Origin: an uncultured Pelagibacteraceae bacterium
GTDB taxonomy: Bacteria > Pseudomonadota > Alphaproteobacteria > Pelagibacterales > Pelagibacteraceae
NCBI GenBank assembly: GCA_902628815.1
Contig: CACOOK010000005.1
Coordinates: 1-57,264, forward strand
Reading direction: 5' to 3'
DNA length: 57,264 nt
The notes beneath the pieces are model-generated. The model made no database searches. It was not told the DNA's origin and saw only the letters and a list, made by a program, of their open reading frames with translations. A program made the translations under genes and the position numbers. Below are positions 57,188 to 57,264 of this stretch, piece after piece; positions within the stretch are counted from its first letter, which is position 1; each line of letters opens with the position of its first letter.

Positions 57188-57264
57188 TTATAAATTAGAT
57201 GGAAAATCTCTATCTTTATCAATCTTGAATTTTTTGATTGCGCTATCTGCTTTCTTGGTTTCAA
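57188..57264 (-). CDS. aceE: Pyruvate dehydrogenase E1 component, C-terminal fragment (cut by window edge)
   Basis: Only the last ~25 codons are visible: ETKKADSAIKKFKIDKDRDF and PSNL before the stop at 57188-57190. The pattern AIKKFKIDKDRDFP resembles the C-terminus of homodimeric AceE. The position 3 nt upstream of aceF supports the call. Too little sequence is present to be certain. Confidence 0.7.
   Translation of the reverse strand, partial: ETKKADSAIKKFKIDKDRDFPSNL

Overview
This window reads as a piece of a streamlined, AT-rich (roughly 30% G+C by eye) marine alphaproteobacterial chromosome. SAR11 ('Candidatus Pelagibacter'-like) is the best fit. The reasons are lysine/isoleucine/asparagine-rich proteins, spacers that are mostly zero to a few tens of bases, many TAATG and ATGA start/stop overlaps, a SAM-II riboswitch almost identical to the marine metagenomic form, a TAXI-type TRAP transporter, and alphaproteobacterial gene orders (mdh-sucCDAB-lpd, tlpA-argH-lptM-lysA, Suv3-like helicase-fdxA-carD, atpHAGDC). 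I see no insertion sequence, prophage, CRISPR array or rRNA operon. The taxonomic call is an inference from content, not a search.

Positions 1-14101 (+) form a respiratory/TCA block: the 3' part of sdhA, sdhB, a methylmalonate-semialdehyde dehydrogenase (mmsA), mdh, an unrelated polytopic glycosyltransferase-like membrane protein, then sucC, sucD, sucA, sucB and lpd. priA and the F1 part of ATP synthase (atpHAGDC) follow to 20930. From 20923 to 27489 a minus-strand operon runs from a clear promoter: rplU, rpmA, obgE, proB, proA, nadD, rsfS, ctpA, rppH. It combines ribosomal proteins and ribosome factors with proline and NAD synthesis.

Positions 27501-30083 (-) hold a methionine unit, metX-metW-gloB, behind a SAM-II riboswitch. 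The riboswitch runs straight into an intrinsic terminator that overlaps a possible metX start. Divergent from it (+) are hisC and tyrA. Facing these (-) are plsC, lysA, an easily missed 36-codon LptM-like lipoprotein and argH. tlpA, a HIG1-like membrane protein, a serine hydrolase, an HNH endonuclease, coq7, dsbB and a DedA protein follow. The DedA gene and a small membrane-protein gene on the other strand start within the same CATG. The small gene leads into an unrecognised protein with two winged-helix-like segments, a BASS transporter, tRNA-Leu(CAA) and an acyl-CoA ligase.

Positions 43224-43427 hold a self-contained unit: promoter, 5' hairpin, a 23-residue almost purely Lys/Arg peptide gene, and a terminator. 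The minus-strand operon Suv3-like helicase-terB-fdxA-carD lies next to it. From 47393 onward (+) come an aminotransferase and a TAXI TRAP transporter, with a terminator between the binding protein and the permease. Small ORFs and a Cys-rich secreted protein follow. The window closes on the minus strand with an FG-GAP/UnbV protein, a PaaI-like thioesterase, an EamA exporter, aceF, and the tail of aceE. No gene-free stretch exceeds 300 bases.

The most noteworthy signals are the riboswitch/terminator arrangement before metX, the tiny basic-peptide transcription unit, and several small or unassigned genes (36, 49, 61 and 18 codons, the dual winged-helix protein, the Cys-rich secreted protein).
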